Shown in pieces: positions 1 to 6,632 of a stretch of DNA of 11,886 nucleotides. Origin of the DNA: Candidatus Benthicola azotiphorus (lineage in GTDB: Bacteria; Gemmatimonadota; Gemmatimonadetes; Palauibacterales; Palauibacteraceae); the NCBI GenBank assembly GCA_947581745.1, contig CANPVW010000237.1, positions 1-11,886 of the forward strand, given 5' to 3'. The position numbers and the translations under genes are program-made. Under the pieces are notes generated by a model, which worked only from the letters and a program-made list of their open reading frames with translations, ran no database searches and was not told where the DNA came from. The stretch's first letter is position 1, and every line of letters begins with the position of its first letter.

Positions 1-110
1 GCCTCGGCCGATCCCGTCGCCGGACCGCTCTCCACTACGGCCGTCCGGGAACAGGCCGCGGTCGCGACCACGAACAGCGTCATCCCGACTCCCTGTGGAA
101 TCCGTCGCAT
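1..110 (-). CDS. Putative lipoprotein or secreted protein, N-terminus only (runs off left edge)
   Basis: An open frame starts at an ATG (108-110) and continues off the left edge, giving 36 codons. An AGGAG ribosome site lies at 120-124, nine bases upstream. The peptide begins MRRIPQG, a basic n-region. A short hydrophobic stretch (LFVVATAA) follows, then Cys20 in the context VATAAC-S, which resembles a loose lipobox, then a Ser/Thr/Ala/Gly-rich segment typical of the linker after a lipidated cysteine. A second ATG at 81-83, also preceded by GGGAG, would shorten the n-region to nothing, so the first is preferred. The gene begins 67 bases after the DNA glycosylase stop, on the same strand. The mature domain is outside the window, so the function cannot be given. 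Whether it is lipidated or cleaved by signal peptidase I is open. Confidence 0.6.
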   Translation of the reverse strand, partial: MRRIPQGVGMTLFVVATAACSRTAVVESGPATGSAE

Positions 111-177
111 CGGCTTCGTCTCCTGTCGACGCATTGTGCGGCGCATGTTCGGACTTCGGGCGTGAACGGGACCGCCG

Positions 178-1140
178 TCACGCCTCGGCGTCCGACGTCT
201 GCCACAAGTCGAACCAGTATCCAAGGTACTTCCATCGTCCCCAGCGCGAGTAGACCTGCTCCGCCTCGCGGTCCGAGGGACGCTTGCCTCCGAAGTAGGT
301 CTCCGCCACGAAGGTCCGATACACGGAGTCCACGGCCAGCTGGTCGTAGCGCCCCAGCAGCATCAGCATGGTGGCCGCGGCGTAGGGGCCGATTCCCTTG
401 ATCGCGAGCAGCGACCGGCGCAGCTCCTCGGTGCTCGTGTCGGGCGACAACCATGCCTCCAGGTCGAGCTCGCCGTTCGCCACTCGCTTTGCCAGCTCCC
501 GGACGTAAGGTGCACGATATCCGAGCCTCGCCGCCTCCAGCGTCCGATCGTCGGCCCGTGCGATCGCCTCGACCGTCGGGAACGCGGCCGGCCAGTCCTC
601 GGCTGCCGCCGAGTCGCCGCCCGCGCTGAGAGGGCCGGGCTCGCCCAATTGATCGACGAGCGAGCGTACCATCGACTTCGTGCCCGCCCACTGCACGTTC
701 GTGGTGCAGATCGTCTTCACAACGTCTTCGAACACCGTCGGCGAACGAAGGAGCCGCCCGAGGCCCTGTGCCGCGGGCCGCCACCGACCACCCGCTTCGA
801 GGCACAGCGCGTGGAATTCCGAGAGATCCTCGTCGAGGCGGAGCATGCGCCGGACGGAGCTGCGAATCGCCGCCTTCTCCGCGGCGGCCAGTCTCCCCCG
901 ATGTGTTACCTCCACCCGGATCTGTCGTCGCGCTGGCGGTCCGGTCCCGCGGATCGTCAGGTGGAACACCCTGTCCGGACCGATGCGCTGCGTCCTGGTG
1001 AGGCGGGCCCGCGGCCCGTCCCATCGATTCGGGTGAAGGACGGCCCAGCCGTGGGAGTAGGCCGTGCCCACGAAGTCGAACGGATCCGGCGCGCGGGTGG
1101 TGAGCGTGGAGACTCGCAGGTCGCCTGCCTTCGACTTCAG
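178..1140 (-). CDS. HhH-GPD family DNA glycosylase (OGG1/AlkA-like base-excision repair enzyme)
   Basis: This is a 320-residue cytoplasmic base-excision repair glycosylase. Residues about 1-125 form a beta-rich N-terminal domain of OGG1/AlkA type (FVGTAYSHGWAVLHPNRWDG near the start). Residues about 133-155 carry the conserved SPTVFEDVVKTICTTN helix segment. The helix-hairpin-helix is LLAIKGIGPYAA at about 244-255. The GPD aspartate is Asp271 in LAVDSVY. The position that holds the catalytic lysine of OGG1-type lyases appears to be Tyr253, so a monofunctional glycosylase without AP-lyase activity is predicted. Which lesion it removes (oxidised or alkylated base) cannot be decided here. No ATG fits this frame near the domain start. 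The best start is CTG at 1138-1140, which forms a CTGA overlap with the stop of the upstream beta-propeller gene and has GGAGAAGG four bases before it. A GTG at 1213-1215 would add 25 residues but would overlap the upstream gene by 79 bases. Family assignment is firm; the start is less so. Confidence 0.85.
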   Translation of the reverse strand: MKSKAGDLRVSTLTTRAPDPFDFVGTAYSHGWAVLHPNRWDGPRARLTRTQRIGPDRVFHLTIRGTGPPARRQIRVEVTHRGRLAAAEKAAIRSSVRRMLRLDEDLSEFHALCLEAGGRWRPAAQGLGRLLRSPTVFEDVVKTICTTNVQWAGTKSMVRSLVDQLGEPGPLSAGGDSAAAEDWPAAFPTVEAIARADDRTLEAARLGYRAPYVRELAKRVANGELDLEAWLSPDTSTEELRRSLLAIKGIGPYAAATMLMLLGRYDQLAVDSVYRTFVAETYFGGKRPSDREAEQVYSRWGRWKYLGYWFDLWQTSDAEA

Positions 1141-2003
1141 TAGACCTTCTCCGATCCATCCGGCAGGAGGCGGCGCACCCTGGCCTCGTTGGTGACCGAG
1201 AATTCGAGTAGCCACATACTCTCGTCCGGCCCGACCATCCCGCCTGAGGGCGCCCAGCTCTCCGGTGAACGGGCAATCACGGAGGCCTCCCCTCCGGGCT
1301 CGATACGTATCACGGCCGCACCCGCGTAGGAGGCCACACAGATCCGTCCGTCGTTGTCCAGCCACAGGCCGAGCAGGAAGTGGCGATCCTGCACTTCCCT
1401 CACGCGGGGGGTGAGCCCGGCAAGCTCGGTCTTCCAGACGCTCGCCTGCTGCCGACGGGGATCCGCCCTCATGAGGTCCCGGCCCGCCGTGATGACTACC
1501 CTGCCGTCCGGCGTCGGCAGCGCGAAGGCCGGCTCCGACCTCGGCAGCGTGGTCCGGGACACCCTGCCCAGGCCGCGGATCTGCACGAGCGACGGTCCCC
1601 CGGAGCGCTGCAGGATGTACGTGACTCCCGCCCGATCGTGAACGAACCCGAAGTCGCCGTAGTCCCACAGATACCCGGCCCGCTGCGGAATCACATCGGT
1701 CAGCGTGCCGTCCGGATCCAGTCTCCAGACTCGGTGGTACGGCTGCCCCGTGGCATCGTCGCTCGTGGCGTCCTCCCCGTAGAGGCGGTCCTGCGCATCG
1801 ATGTAGAGCTGATGCGTGTTGACGCCGATCACCGCGACGGTCCGATTCCCGGTCGGCGAAATGCGCCACACGTTCGCGAGGTCCGAGTAGTAGACGAAAC
1901 CCCGGCTGTCCATCACGACGCTGACGGGCGGTTGTGCCCCCGCCGCAGCCGCGAGCGACAGCACCCCCAGGCCGACCAGTGACGCGAGTGACCCGATCTT
2001 CAT
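1137..2003 (-). CDS. Exported beta-propeller protein (NHL/SMP-30-like)
   Basis: The 288-residue product begins with a clear signal peptide: MKIGS, a hydrophobic Leu/Val/Ala core, and AGA-Q with likely cleavage after Ala23. The mature part is made of repeated short beta motifs: an Asp-Xaa-Arg-Gly or Asn-Asp-Gly-Arg turn, then a V/I-Y-hydrophobic strand, then a W-R-hydrophobic strand such as VWRISPTGNRT, VWRLDPDGTLT, LWLDNDGRICVASY and GPDESMWLLEF. This is the pattern of NHL or SMP-30/gluconolactonase-like six-bladed propellers. I see about five or six units but no metal-binding residues I can assign, so enzyme activity is not claimed; a binding or scaffold role outside the cytoplasm is equally possible. 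The ATG has GAGGAGG four bases upstream. It follows the AMMECR1 gene by 54 bases and its stop overlaps the glycosylase start. Confidence 0.75.
   Translation of the reverse strand: MKIGSLASLVGLGVLSLAAAAGAQPPVSVVMDSRGFVYYSDLANVWRISPTGNRTVAVIGVNTHQLYIDAQDRLYGEDATSDDATGQPYHRVWRLDPDGTLTDVIPQRAGYLWDYGDFGFVHDRAGVTYILQRSGGPSLVQIRGLGRVSRTTLPRSEPAFALPTPDGRVVITAGRDLMRADPRRQQASVWKTELAGLTPRVREVQDRHFLLGLWLDNDGRICVASYAGAAVIRIEPGGEASVIARSPESWAPSGGMVGPDESMWLLEFSVTNEARVRRLLPDGSEKVY
1145..1152 (-). promoter_or_regulatory. Ribosome binding site supporting a CTG start of the glycosylase
   Basis: On the minus strand GGAGAAGG is followed by TCTA and then CTG. The GGAG core is eight bases from the CTG, which is normal spacing. 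It lies inside the last codons of the beta-propeller gene, as expected for a translationally coupled pair. Confidence 0.5.
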
Positions 2004-2057
2004 GGATCCTCCTCAGATCATCCATCCGTCCGCACAACGTTGGCGCGGCCGCGGTGG
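2004..2057 (-). other. 54-base gap between AMMECR1 and beta-propeller genes
   Basis: This is one of the three largest gaps in the window. It contains the GAGGAGG ribosome site of the beta-propeller gene and a perfect 10-base palindrome CGCGGCCGCG (2044-2053) just after the AMMECR1 stop. There is no T-run, so it does not look like an intrinsic terminator. I cannot identify a convincing -35/-10 pair. A weak promoter or a simple spacer are both possible. Confidence 0.3.
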
Positions 2058-2651
2058 CTAGGGCAAGTCGGAACCCTCGGGTGAGCCGGAGGCGACGCGA
2101 CCATCGTCCGTCTCCTCCCATATCTCGGCCTCGAAGGCCAGCAGGCTGACTTCCGGCAGGCGCCACGAGCCGGCGGGAACGCCCGCTTTCCAGCACAGGC
2201 CGTCGAGGAACGCCTCCCGGTTCCAGCCCTGTTCCACCGGCACCTGGGGGAGCAGAAGGCCCGTACCCGTTTCGGTGGTCAGGATCAGGCCGTGAGTGCC
2301 GACGATCACGTCTCGAGGTTGAATCGGCTGCGGCGGAGTGAGGGCGCTGATCTCGAATCGAATCAGCGGAAGTTCATCCCGCGTGACGGCGGGAAACCGG
2401 GGGTCCCGGAGGGCGGCGGACACGGCCACCCGACGTACGCACTCGGGAAGCGGCCGCCGAGCCGGACACTCCCCCAGGCATCCTCTCAGACGCGATGTGG
2501 CCCTTCGACGGATCGTGACGAAGGCGCCTCGCGGCTCGGTGAACCGCGTCAGGGGCGGTTCGATCGGCGGGGGCGAAAGGCCGCCCAGCACCCGTTCGAC
2601 CGCCGAGCGCGCCAGGACCAGCAGCGCGGCGCGTTCCGACTCGCCGATCAT
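2058..2651 (-). CDS. amrA: AMMECR1-domain protein (AmmeMemoRadiSam system protein A family)
   Basis: The 197-residue protein matches the AMMECR1 family over its full length. It has an N-terminal helix (ESERAALLVLARSAVERVL), the LTRFTEPRGAFVTIRR segment, and the family hallmark LRGCLGE at about residues 55-61. RDPRFPAVTRDELPLIRFEISALTPP follows around 82-107, and the C-terminal GLLLPQVPVEQGW-N-REAFLDGLCWKAG stretch around 131-157. Length is normal for the family. In many bacteria and archaea AMMECR1 is encoded next to a Memo-family protein and a radical SAM enzyme; neither partner is in this window. The biochemical function of the family is not established. The start ATG (2649-2651) shares one base with the stop of the GH97 gene (TGATG), which implies coupled translation. 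No signal peptide is seen, so it should be cytoplasmic, unlike its exported GH97 neighbour. The symbol follows the naming used for the family. Confidence 0.88.
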   Translation of the reverse strand: MIGESERAALLVLARSAVERVLGGLSPPPIEPPLTRFTEPRGAFVTIRRRATSRLRGCLGECPARRPLPECVRRVAVSAALRDPRFPAVTRDELPLIRFEISALTPPQPIQPRDVIVGTHGLILTTETGTGLLLPQVPVEQGWNREAFLDGLCWKAGVPAGSWRLPEVSLLAFEAEIWEETDDGRVASGSPEGSDLP

Positions 2652-4639
2652 CAGCGCGTCTCGGGCACCTGGTCGAACCGGGCCACCCAACCGCCGCCCG
2701 GGGCCAGGCGGACGTCGAGGGACGTTCCCGGGATGACCCGAAGCACCGCCTTCCTGTAATCCTGCGGATTGCGGCCGGCATTCCGCCCGTCGGCGAACAC
2801 CTCCGCCGTCCACGAGCCGCCCCCGAGAAAGCCCGTGTCCAGCGACAGGTCCCGCGCATCCCAGTCGGTCATCGCGCCGACGAACCAGCTGGTGCCACTC
2901 CGTCGCGCTACGGCCACGTAGTCCCCGACGGCGGCCGCGAGCACCCGCGTCTCGTCCCACACGGTGGGCACGCCGACGATGAAACCGGTGCACTCCGGCT
3001 CGTGCAGGTAGTGCGACGGTGAGTCCGCGAGCATCTGCAGCGGACTCTCGAAGACCACGTACATGGCCATCTGGTGCACCCGGGTTCCGAGGCTCATCGG
3101 TCGATCGTATACGGGCTTGAACTGCTCCTCCGTGGCATTCAGCATCGCGCCCGGCGTGTAGTCCATGGGCCCCGCCAGCATGCGGATGAAAGGCAACGTC
3201 ACGTCGTGTTCCGGCGCCGGCTGCGGACTCCACTTCACGTTCTCCAGGCCCCTGACCCCCTCCCGGGTCAAGACGTTGGGATAGGCTCTTCGAAGACCGG
3301 TCGGCTTGTAGGCCCCGTGGAAGTCCACCAGGAGATGCCGGCGGGCCGTCTTTTCGGCCACGCGCCAGTAGTACTCGACCATCGGCTGGTCGTCGCGTTG
3401 CATGAAGTCGACCTTGACCCCGGCCGCTCCCCACGCCTGGAAGCGGTCCAGGGCCGCCTCCAGGTCATCGTCCAGCGTCTTCCAGACGACCCATGGAATC
3501 AACCCGACGCCGCGCCCGGCAGCGTACCGGAACAGCTCGTCGAGGTCGATCTCAGGGTTGATCGCCCACAGGTCCGCCGGATCGGACCAGCCCTCATCCA
3601 GAATCACGTACTCGATCCCGTGGTCGGCGGCGAAGTCCACGAAGTACCTGTACGTCGCCGTGTTGAGACCCGCCTCGAAATCGACACCCGTCAGGTTGAG
3701 CGCATTCCACCAGTCCCAGGCGACCTGTCCGGGCCGGATCCACGATGGATCGTCGATCCTCAGCGGCGTGGCGAGCCGCCATACGATCGTGCTCCGGAGC
3801 AGGTCGGCATCCTCGTGGGCGACCACGAACACACGCCACGGAAAGGTCCGCGGACCCTCGGTCCTGGCGAGGTAGGGCTCACGACTCGTCACCCGGACCG
3901 TTCGGTCGTTCAGCTGTTCGACCGTCGCCGGATAGGCCGGTGACACGCCGGTCAGCGCGGGCGCTCCCGTCCCCTCCAGGTACAGCCCCGGGTAGGAGCG
4001 GAGGTCGGCCTCCGCGATCGCGACCTTCGGACCGGCTGTCCAAGAAGCGAGCACGGGAAGACTGGCCATGCGCCCCGGTTCCACCTGGCTGGCGCGCAGC
4101 CGGTCATACAGGCGCTCCGAGTGAGTGAGGAAGCTCTCTTCGGTCGGGAACCAGAGATCAGGGTCGCCCGAGAAGTTGACCGAGAGCCGCTCGGCCTCGA
4201 CGACAAGCGGCCCGGGCTCGTCGACCCGGAACCTGTACGCCGCTGCGTCATCGTACACGCGCAAGTCGAGCCCCCAGCCGTTTCCGAGATCCAGCCGAAG
4301 CGAAGCGAACCGATCGCGTACGCGCGAGCTCTTCTCCGGGACGACCGGCTCAAGCCACCTGTCGACGTCCGCACGGGGACCCGACACGACCGTCGCGTCC
4401 CGCCCGACCTCTGTCCCATCATCCAGTCGCAGCCCGATCTCCGAGCCCGTCACGAGCGGAACGCCATCTACGGAGATTCGATACTCGAGCTGACGTGCCA
4501 CCTCGACCGTCAGCTCGATTCGCCCGTCGGGCGATGCGATCCGGTAGGAAGGCAGATCCTGACCCTCCAAAGGCTGCCCGACCAGCGGCCAGAGAACCGC
4601 CCAGACCAGCGCGGACGAGAGGATTCGCTGCGTGCACAT
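2651..4639 (-). CDS. Secreted GH97 family glycoside hydrolase (probable retaining alpha-galactosidase type)
   Basis: The 662-residue exoenzyme has the full GH97 plan: a signal peptide (about residues 1-27), an N-terminal beta-sandwich (about 30-290; SPDGRIELTVEV, GWGLDLRVYDDAAAYRFRV), a catalytic barrel (about 300-560) and a C-terminal beta domain to the end. Barrel hallmarks are AWDWWN at 307-312, VILDEGW at 345-351, GVKVDFMQRDDQ at 407-418 and TREGVRGLEN at 458-467. GH97 contains inverting (SusB-like) and retaining branches. Asp411 after barrel strand 4 matches the retaining nucleophile, and Glu466 the acid/base; their 55-residue spacing equals that recalled for D415/E470 of a Bacteroides retaining alpha-galactosidase. 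Substrate is therefore probably an alpha-galactoside, without proof. The ATG at 4637-4639 is chosen because GGAGGG stands six bases before it; a GTG at 4661-4663 lacks a site and would overlap the previous gene. Location is periplasmic or extracellular. Confidence 0.93.
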   Translation of the reverse strand: MCTQRILSSALVWAVLWPLVGQPLEGQDLPSYRIASPDGRIELTVEVARQLEYRISVDGVPLVTGSEIGLRLDDGTEVGRDATVVSGPRADVDRWLEPVVPEKSSRVRDRFASLRLDLGNGWGLDLRVYDDAAAYRFRVDEPGPLVVEAERLSVNFSGDPDLWFPTEESFLTHSERLYDRLRASQVEPGRMASLPVLASWTAGPKVAIAEADLRSYPGLYLEGTGAPALTGVSPAYPATVEQLNDRTVRVTSREPYLARTEGPRTFPWRVFVVAHEDADLLRSTIVWRLATPLRIDDPSWIRPGQVAWDWWNALNLTGVDFEAGLNTATYRYFVDFAADHGIEYVILDEGWSDPADLWAINPEIDLDELFRYAAGRGVGLIPWVVWKTLDDDLEAALDRFQAWGAAGVKVDFMQRDDQPMVEYYWRVAEKTARRHLLVDFHGAYKPTGLRRAYPNVLTREGVRGLENVKWSPQPAPEHDVTLPFIRMLAGPMDYTPGAMLNATEEQFKPVYDRPMSLGTRVHQMAMYVVFESPLQMLADSPSHYLHEPECTGFIVGVPTVWDETRVLAAAVGDYVAVARRSGTSWFVGAMTDWDARDLSLDTGFLGGGSWTAEVFADGRNAGRNPQDYRKAVLRVIPGTSLDVRLAPGGGWVARFDQVPETR

Positions 4640-4645
4640 GACAGG

Positions 4646-4651
4646 CCCTCC
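4646..4651 (-). promoter_or_regulatory. Ribosome binding site that fixes the GH97 start
   Basis: Minus-strand GGAGGG is followed by CCTGTC and ATG. It lies downstream of the alternative GTG at 4661-4663, so that GTG cannot use it. This sets the start at the ATG and leaves a 13-base gap to the methyltransferase stop. Confidence 0.7.
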
Positions 4652-4652
4652 G

Positions 4653-5333
4653 TCAGGATCCACTCTTCTGATACAGACCGTTGACCGTCACCCGGCTTCC
4701 CGTCTCGGTCTCGACTTCGACCTCCTCGGTCGGCTCGACGACCCGCAGCCCGGCGGACGCCATGGCCCGATCGAGAAGGCCCCGGTCGACCAGGTAGTGA
4801 AGACCGGAATGAAAACCCTCGTACAGGTGATCCTCACCGGCCACCTCCACGAGGGGTCTGCCGTCGGGACGGGAACGTGGGCTCCACGCGGCCACGAGCA
4901 GCAGCCCCCCGGGCTCCAGCACGCGGCCGATCTCCTCGATGGTACGCTTCCATTCGCGGCCGCTCCCTGCCTGGTGCAGGATTCCCAGCGCCACCACGAG
5001 GGCCACGCTGCCATCCTCGAACCGCTCCAGATCGTCCATCGCCCCGTGCAGCACCCGTCGCTCCGCTTCCTCCGGCCCGAGAAGCTCGCCCACGCGTTCT
5101 CTGGTTCGCGCCACCATGGCCTCTGAACCATCCACCGCGAAGACGTCGAAGCCTCTCCCGGCGAGAACCGCCGTGTTCCGTCCAGCGGCGCAGCCCAGGT
5201 CCAGCACGCGCACATCACCCGGCACCGGATAGCGATTCAACAGGCCCATCAGGCGCACGTCGGGGTCGCGGGCCGCGAACCGCTCCACGGCCTCGGCTGT
5301 CTCCCAGAAACCGGTGCCTTCCGGTCCGGCCAT
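4653..5333 (-). CDS. Class I SAM-dependent methyltransferase (TehB/UbiE-like)
   Basis: This 226-residue cytoplasmic protein has the Rossmann methyltransferase core. Motif I is VLDLGCAAGRNTAVLA at 43-58, where the G-C-x-x-G-R-N-T form is typical of TehB-like enzymes. The acidic residue of motif II is in VFAVDGSEAMVA (Asp68). The motif around 99-122 is MDDLERFEDGSVALVVALGILHQ, and the post-motif loop is VLEPGGLLLVAAW at 138-150. The C-terminal part has substrate-side elements including a histidine/tyrosine-rich YEGFHSGLHYLVDRG. The substrate is not recognisable; thiol or tellurite detoxification and quinone or small-molecule methylation are all possible. The ATG has AGGAGG four bases before it and follows the NTF2-like gene by eight bases. 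An upstream in-frame extension to 5555 overlaps that gene heavily and is not used. Confidence 0.85.
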   Translation of the reverse strand: MAGPEGTGFWETAEAVERFAARDPDVRLMGLLNRYPVPGDVRVLDLGCAAGRNTAVLAGRGFDVFAVDGSEAMVARTRERVGELLGPEEAERRVLHGAMDDLERFEDGSVALVVALGILHQAGSGREWKRTIEEIGRVLEPGGLLLVAAWSPRSRPDGRPLVEVAGEDHLYEGFHSGLHYLVDRGLLDRAMASAGLRVVEPTEEVEVETETGSRVTVNGLYQKSGS

Positions 5334-5341
5334 GTGGCCTC

Positions 5342-5866
5342 CTAGTCCGGCAGGAACTCCGCCGGAATGTCGTTTCCGGCCCGTTCCTGATCGAAGATCC
5401 AGCTCGTGATCCACCACCGGTCTCGATCGCGAATCAGCTGAATGCTGTTGATCCCGCGATCGACCGGATCTCCCCCCGGTTCGCGGCTCGAAACGTACGT
5501 GCTCCACACGTGCGCCACGTTGCCGAAACGCTGCACGACCCGGTGGACTTCCCACTCGTAGAACGGCTCTTCCGCGGCTCCGCCGTACAGGTCGTGAAAC
5601 TCATCCAGAGTCATCGTACGGAACACCGTCTCGCCCCCCGATCCAGCCCCGGGGACGGCGACGAGTGCGTCAGGGTGGTGGATCCAGTGATCGCGCTCCC
5701 GGTCGGCCGGGACGCCTGCGGGCCTTGAGACCACCTCGTAGTAGGCGTCCAGGATCCCGTCGAGCGTCGCGACATCCTCAGGACGGCCTCCGCCGACCTG
5801 CGCCCGGACGGCGGTCTGGGACGCCAGAACGAGAAGTATGGCCAGCGACGCTGCCCTCGCTCTCAT
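5342..5866 (-). CDS. Exported NTF2/SnoaL-like protein, copy B
   Basis: The 174-residue product has a signal peptide (MRARAASLAILLVLASQTAVRA-Q, cleavage after about residue 22) and a single cone-shaped NTF2-like domain. Recognisable elements are an N-terminal helix (LDGILDAYYEVV), the MTLDEFHDLY helix after a variable strand region, the strand pair VVQRFGNVAHVWSTYVSS, and the final strands GINSIQLIRDRDRWWITSWIFDQE. SnoaL/DUF4440-type domains may bind small ligands or act as isomerases or dehydratases. No catalytic set is assignable here, and the many Asp/His residues near WIHHPDALVAV are only suggestive. Its ATG overlaps the HAD phosphatase stop as ATGA, with a G-rich site (GAGGGGG) upstream. 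It is a paralogue of the gene at 6633-7157: same length and matching blocks. It is probably periplasmic. Confidence 0.82.
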   Translation of the reverse strand: MRARAASLAILLVLASQTAVRAQVGGGRPEDVATLDGILDAYYEVVSRPAGVPADRERDHWIHHPDALVAVPGAGSGGETVFRTMTLDEFHDLYGGAAEEPFYEWEVHRVVQRFGNVAHVWSTYVSSREPGGDPVDRGINSIQLIRDRDRWWITSWIFDQERAGNDIPAEFLPD

Positions 5867-6621
5867 GCTACCCCCTCGGGTTCGCCCGACCGTCCAGCCG
5901 CGCTCACGCGGGAGGAGCTGTCGTTGACGATGTCGACGATGTCCCCGGGCCGACGTGCCAGGTAGTCCGGCGCCTCCGGCCAGCCGGACGTTGACTCTCC
6001 GCCGTACAGCGCGGCGATGCTCCATATCTCGAGGCCTCGGCGGCGCCCCTTGATCTCGCGCCTGGCCTCGACGACGCACTGGACGTCGGTCGGGTGATCT
6101 CCCACGTAGAAAGCCGCTCCCGGTCCCTCCGGAATCAGTCTCGCGAGGCACTCCAGCAGTCCATCCGGAGCCGGCTTCTGCCTGCCGGGAGCCACTTCGC
6201 GGTACCCCACGATCGGATCGAAGCGGCCGCCGAGCCCCATTGGTTCGAGGGTCTTCACTATGATCTCGCGCGCGTTTTGCGACACGATGGCGTGCGGCAC
6301 GTGTGCCAGGGCGTCGAGCGTGTCCGGCACACCGGCAAAGGGCTCGACCGGCGTCGCGTCGACCCGTTGAGCTTCCGTCCACAACTGGCCGGCAGACTCC
6401 ACCGTGTCACCGTCGATCCCGAACTCTCGCTCGTAGAAGTCCCGCCAGTTCGTGCACCGGGCGACGGCCGCATCGTACTCCAGAATGGACCGCAGGGCCC
6501 TGAACTCGGGCCACGAGCGCCCCGTGAGTCTCTGAACGATGGATCGGTTCACGCTCAGGTTGCGGTGCCGGGAATCGACGAGCGTTCCATCGTAGTCCCA
6601 GATGATGGCACAGGCGGGCAT
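5863..6621 (-). CDS. HAD-superfamily phosphatase (phosphoglycolate phosphatase-like)
   Basis: The 252-residue cytoplasmic HAD hydrolase carries all four motifs. Motif I is WDYDGTLVDS (nucleophile Asp9, acid/base Asp11). Motif II is AIVSQNA (Ser114). Motif III is the lysine in RQKPAPDG (Lys149). Motif IV is YVGDHPTD (Asp175 and Asp179). A helical cap lies between motifs I and II (about 18-100), giving a type C1 layout like Gph/phosphoglycolate phosphatases. The family removes phosphate from small sugar or nucleotide phosphates; the actual substrate cannot be read. Tyr10 replaces the more common Phe in motif I. The start ATG has GGAG five bases upstream and lies 11 bases after the preceding NTF2-like gene. 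The stop overlaps the next NTF2-like gene (ATGA), so the phosphatase sits between two exported paralogues although it has no signal peptide itself. Confidence 0.88.
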   Translation of the reverse strand: MPACAIIWDYDGTLVDSRHRNLSVNRSIVQRLTGRSWPEFRALRSILEYDAAVARCTNWRDFYEREFGIDGDTVESAGQLWTEAQRVDATPVEPFAGVPDTLDALAHVPHAIVSQNAREIIVKTLEPMGLGGRFDPIVGYREVAPGRQKPAPDGLLECLARLIPEGPGAAFYVGDHPTDVQCVVEARREIKGRRRGLEIWSIAALYGGESTSGWPEAPDYLARRPGDIVDIVNDSSSRVSAAGRSGEPEGVA

Positions 6622-6632
6622 CTCGTCTCCGG

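Noticed and set aside
80..1276. Minus-strand open frame of 398 codons overlapping the glycosylase
   Set aside because: It is in another frame over the recognised HhH-GPD gene and its product is low-complexity Arg/Gly-rich.
2044..2053. CGCGGCCGCG palindrome as a terminator or operator
   Set aside because: It is only ten bases with no loop and no T-run, and such GC palindromes arise easily at this base composition.
3074..3943. Plus-strand open frame of 289 codons inside GH97
   Set aside because: It is wholly antisense to the GH97 barrel, which has all expected motifs. No domain or signal is visible.
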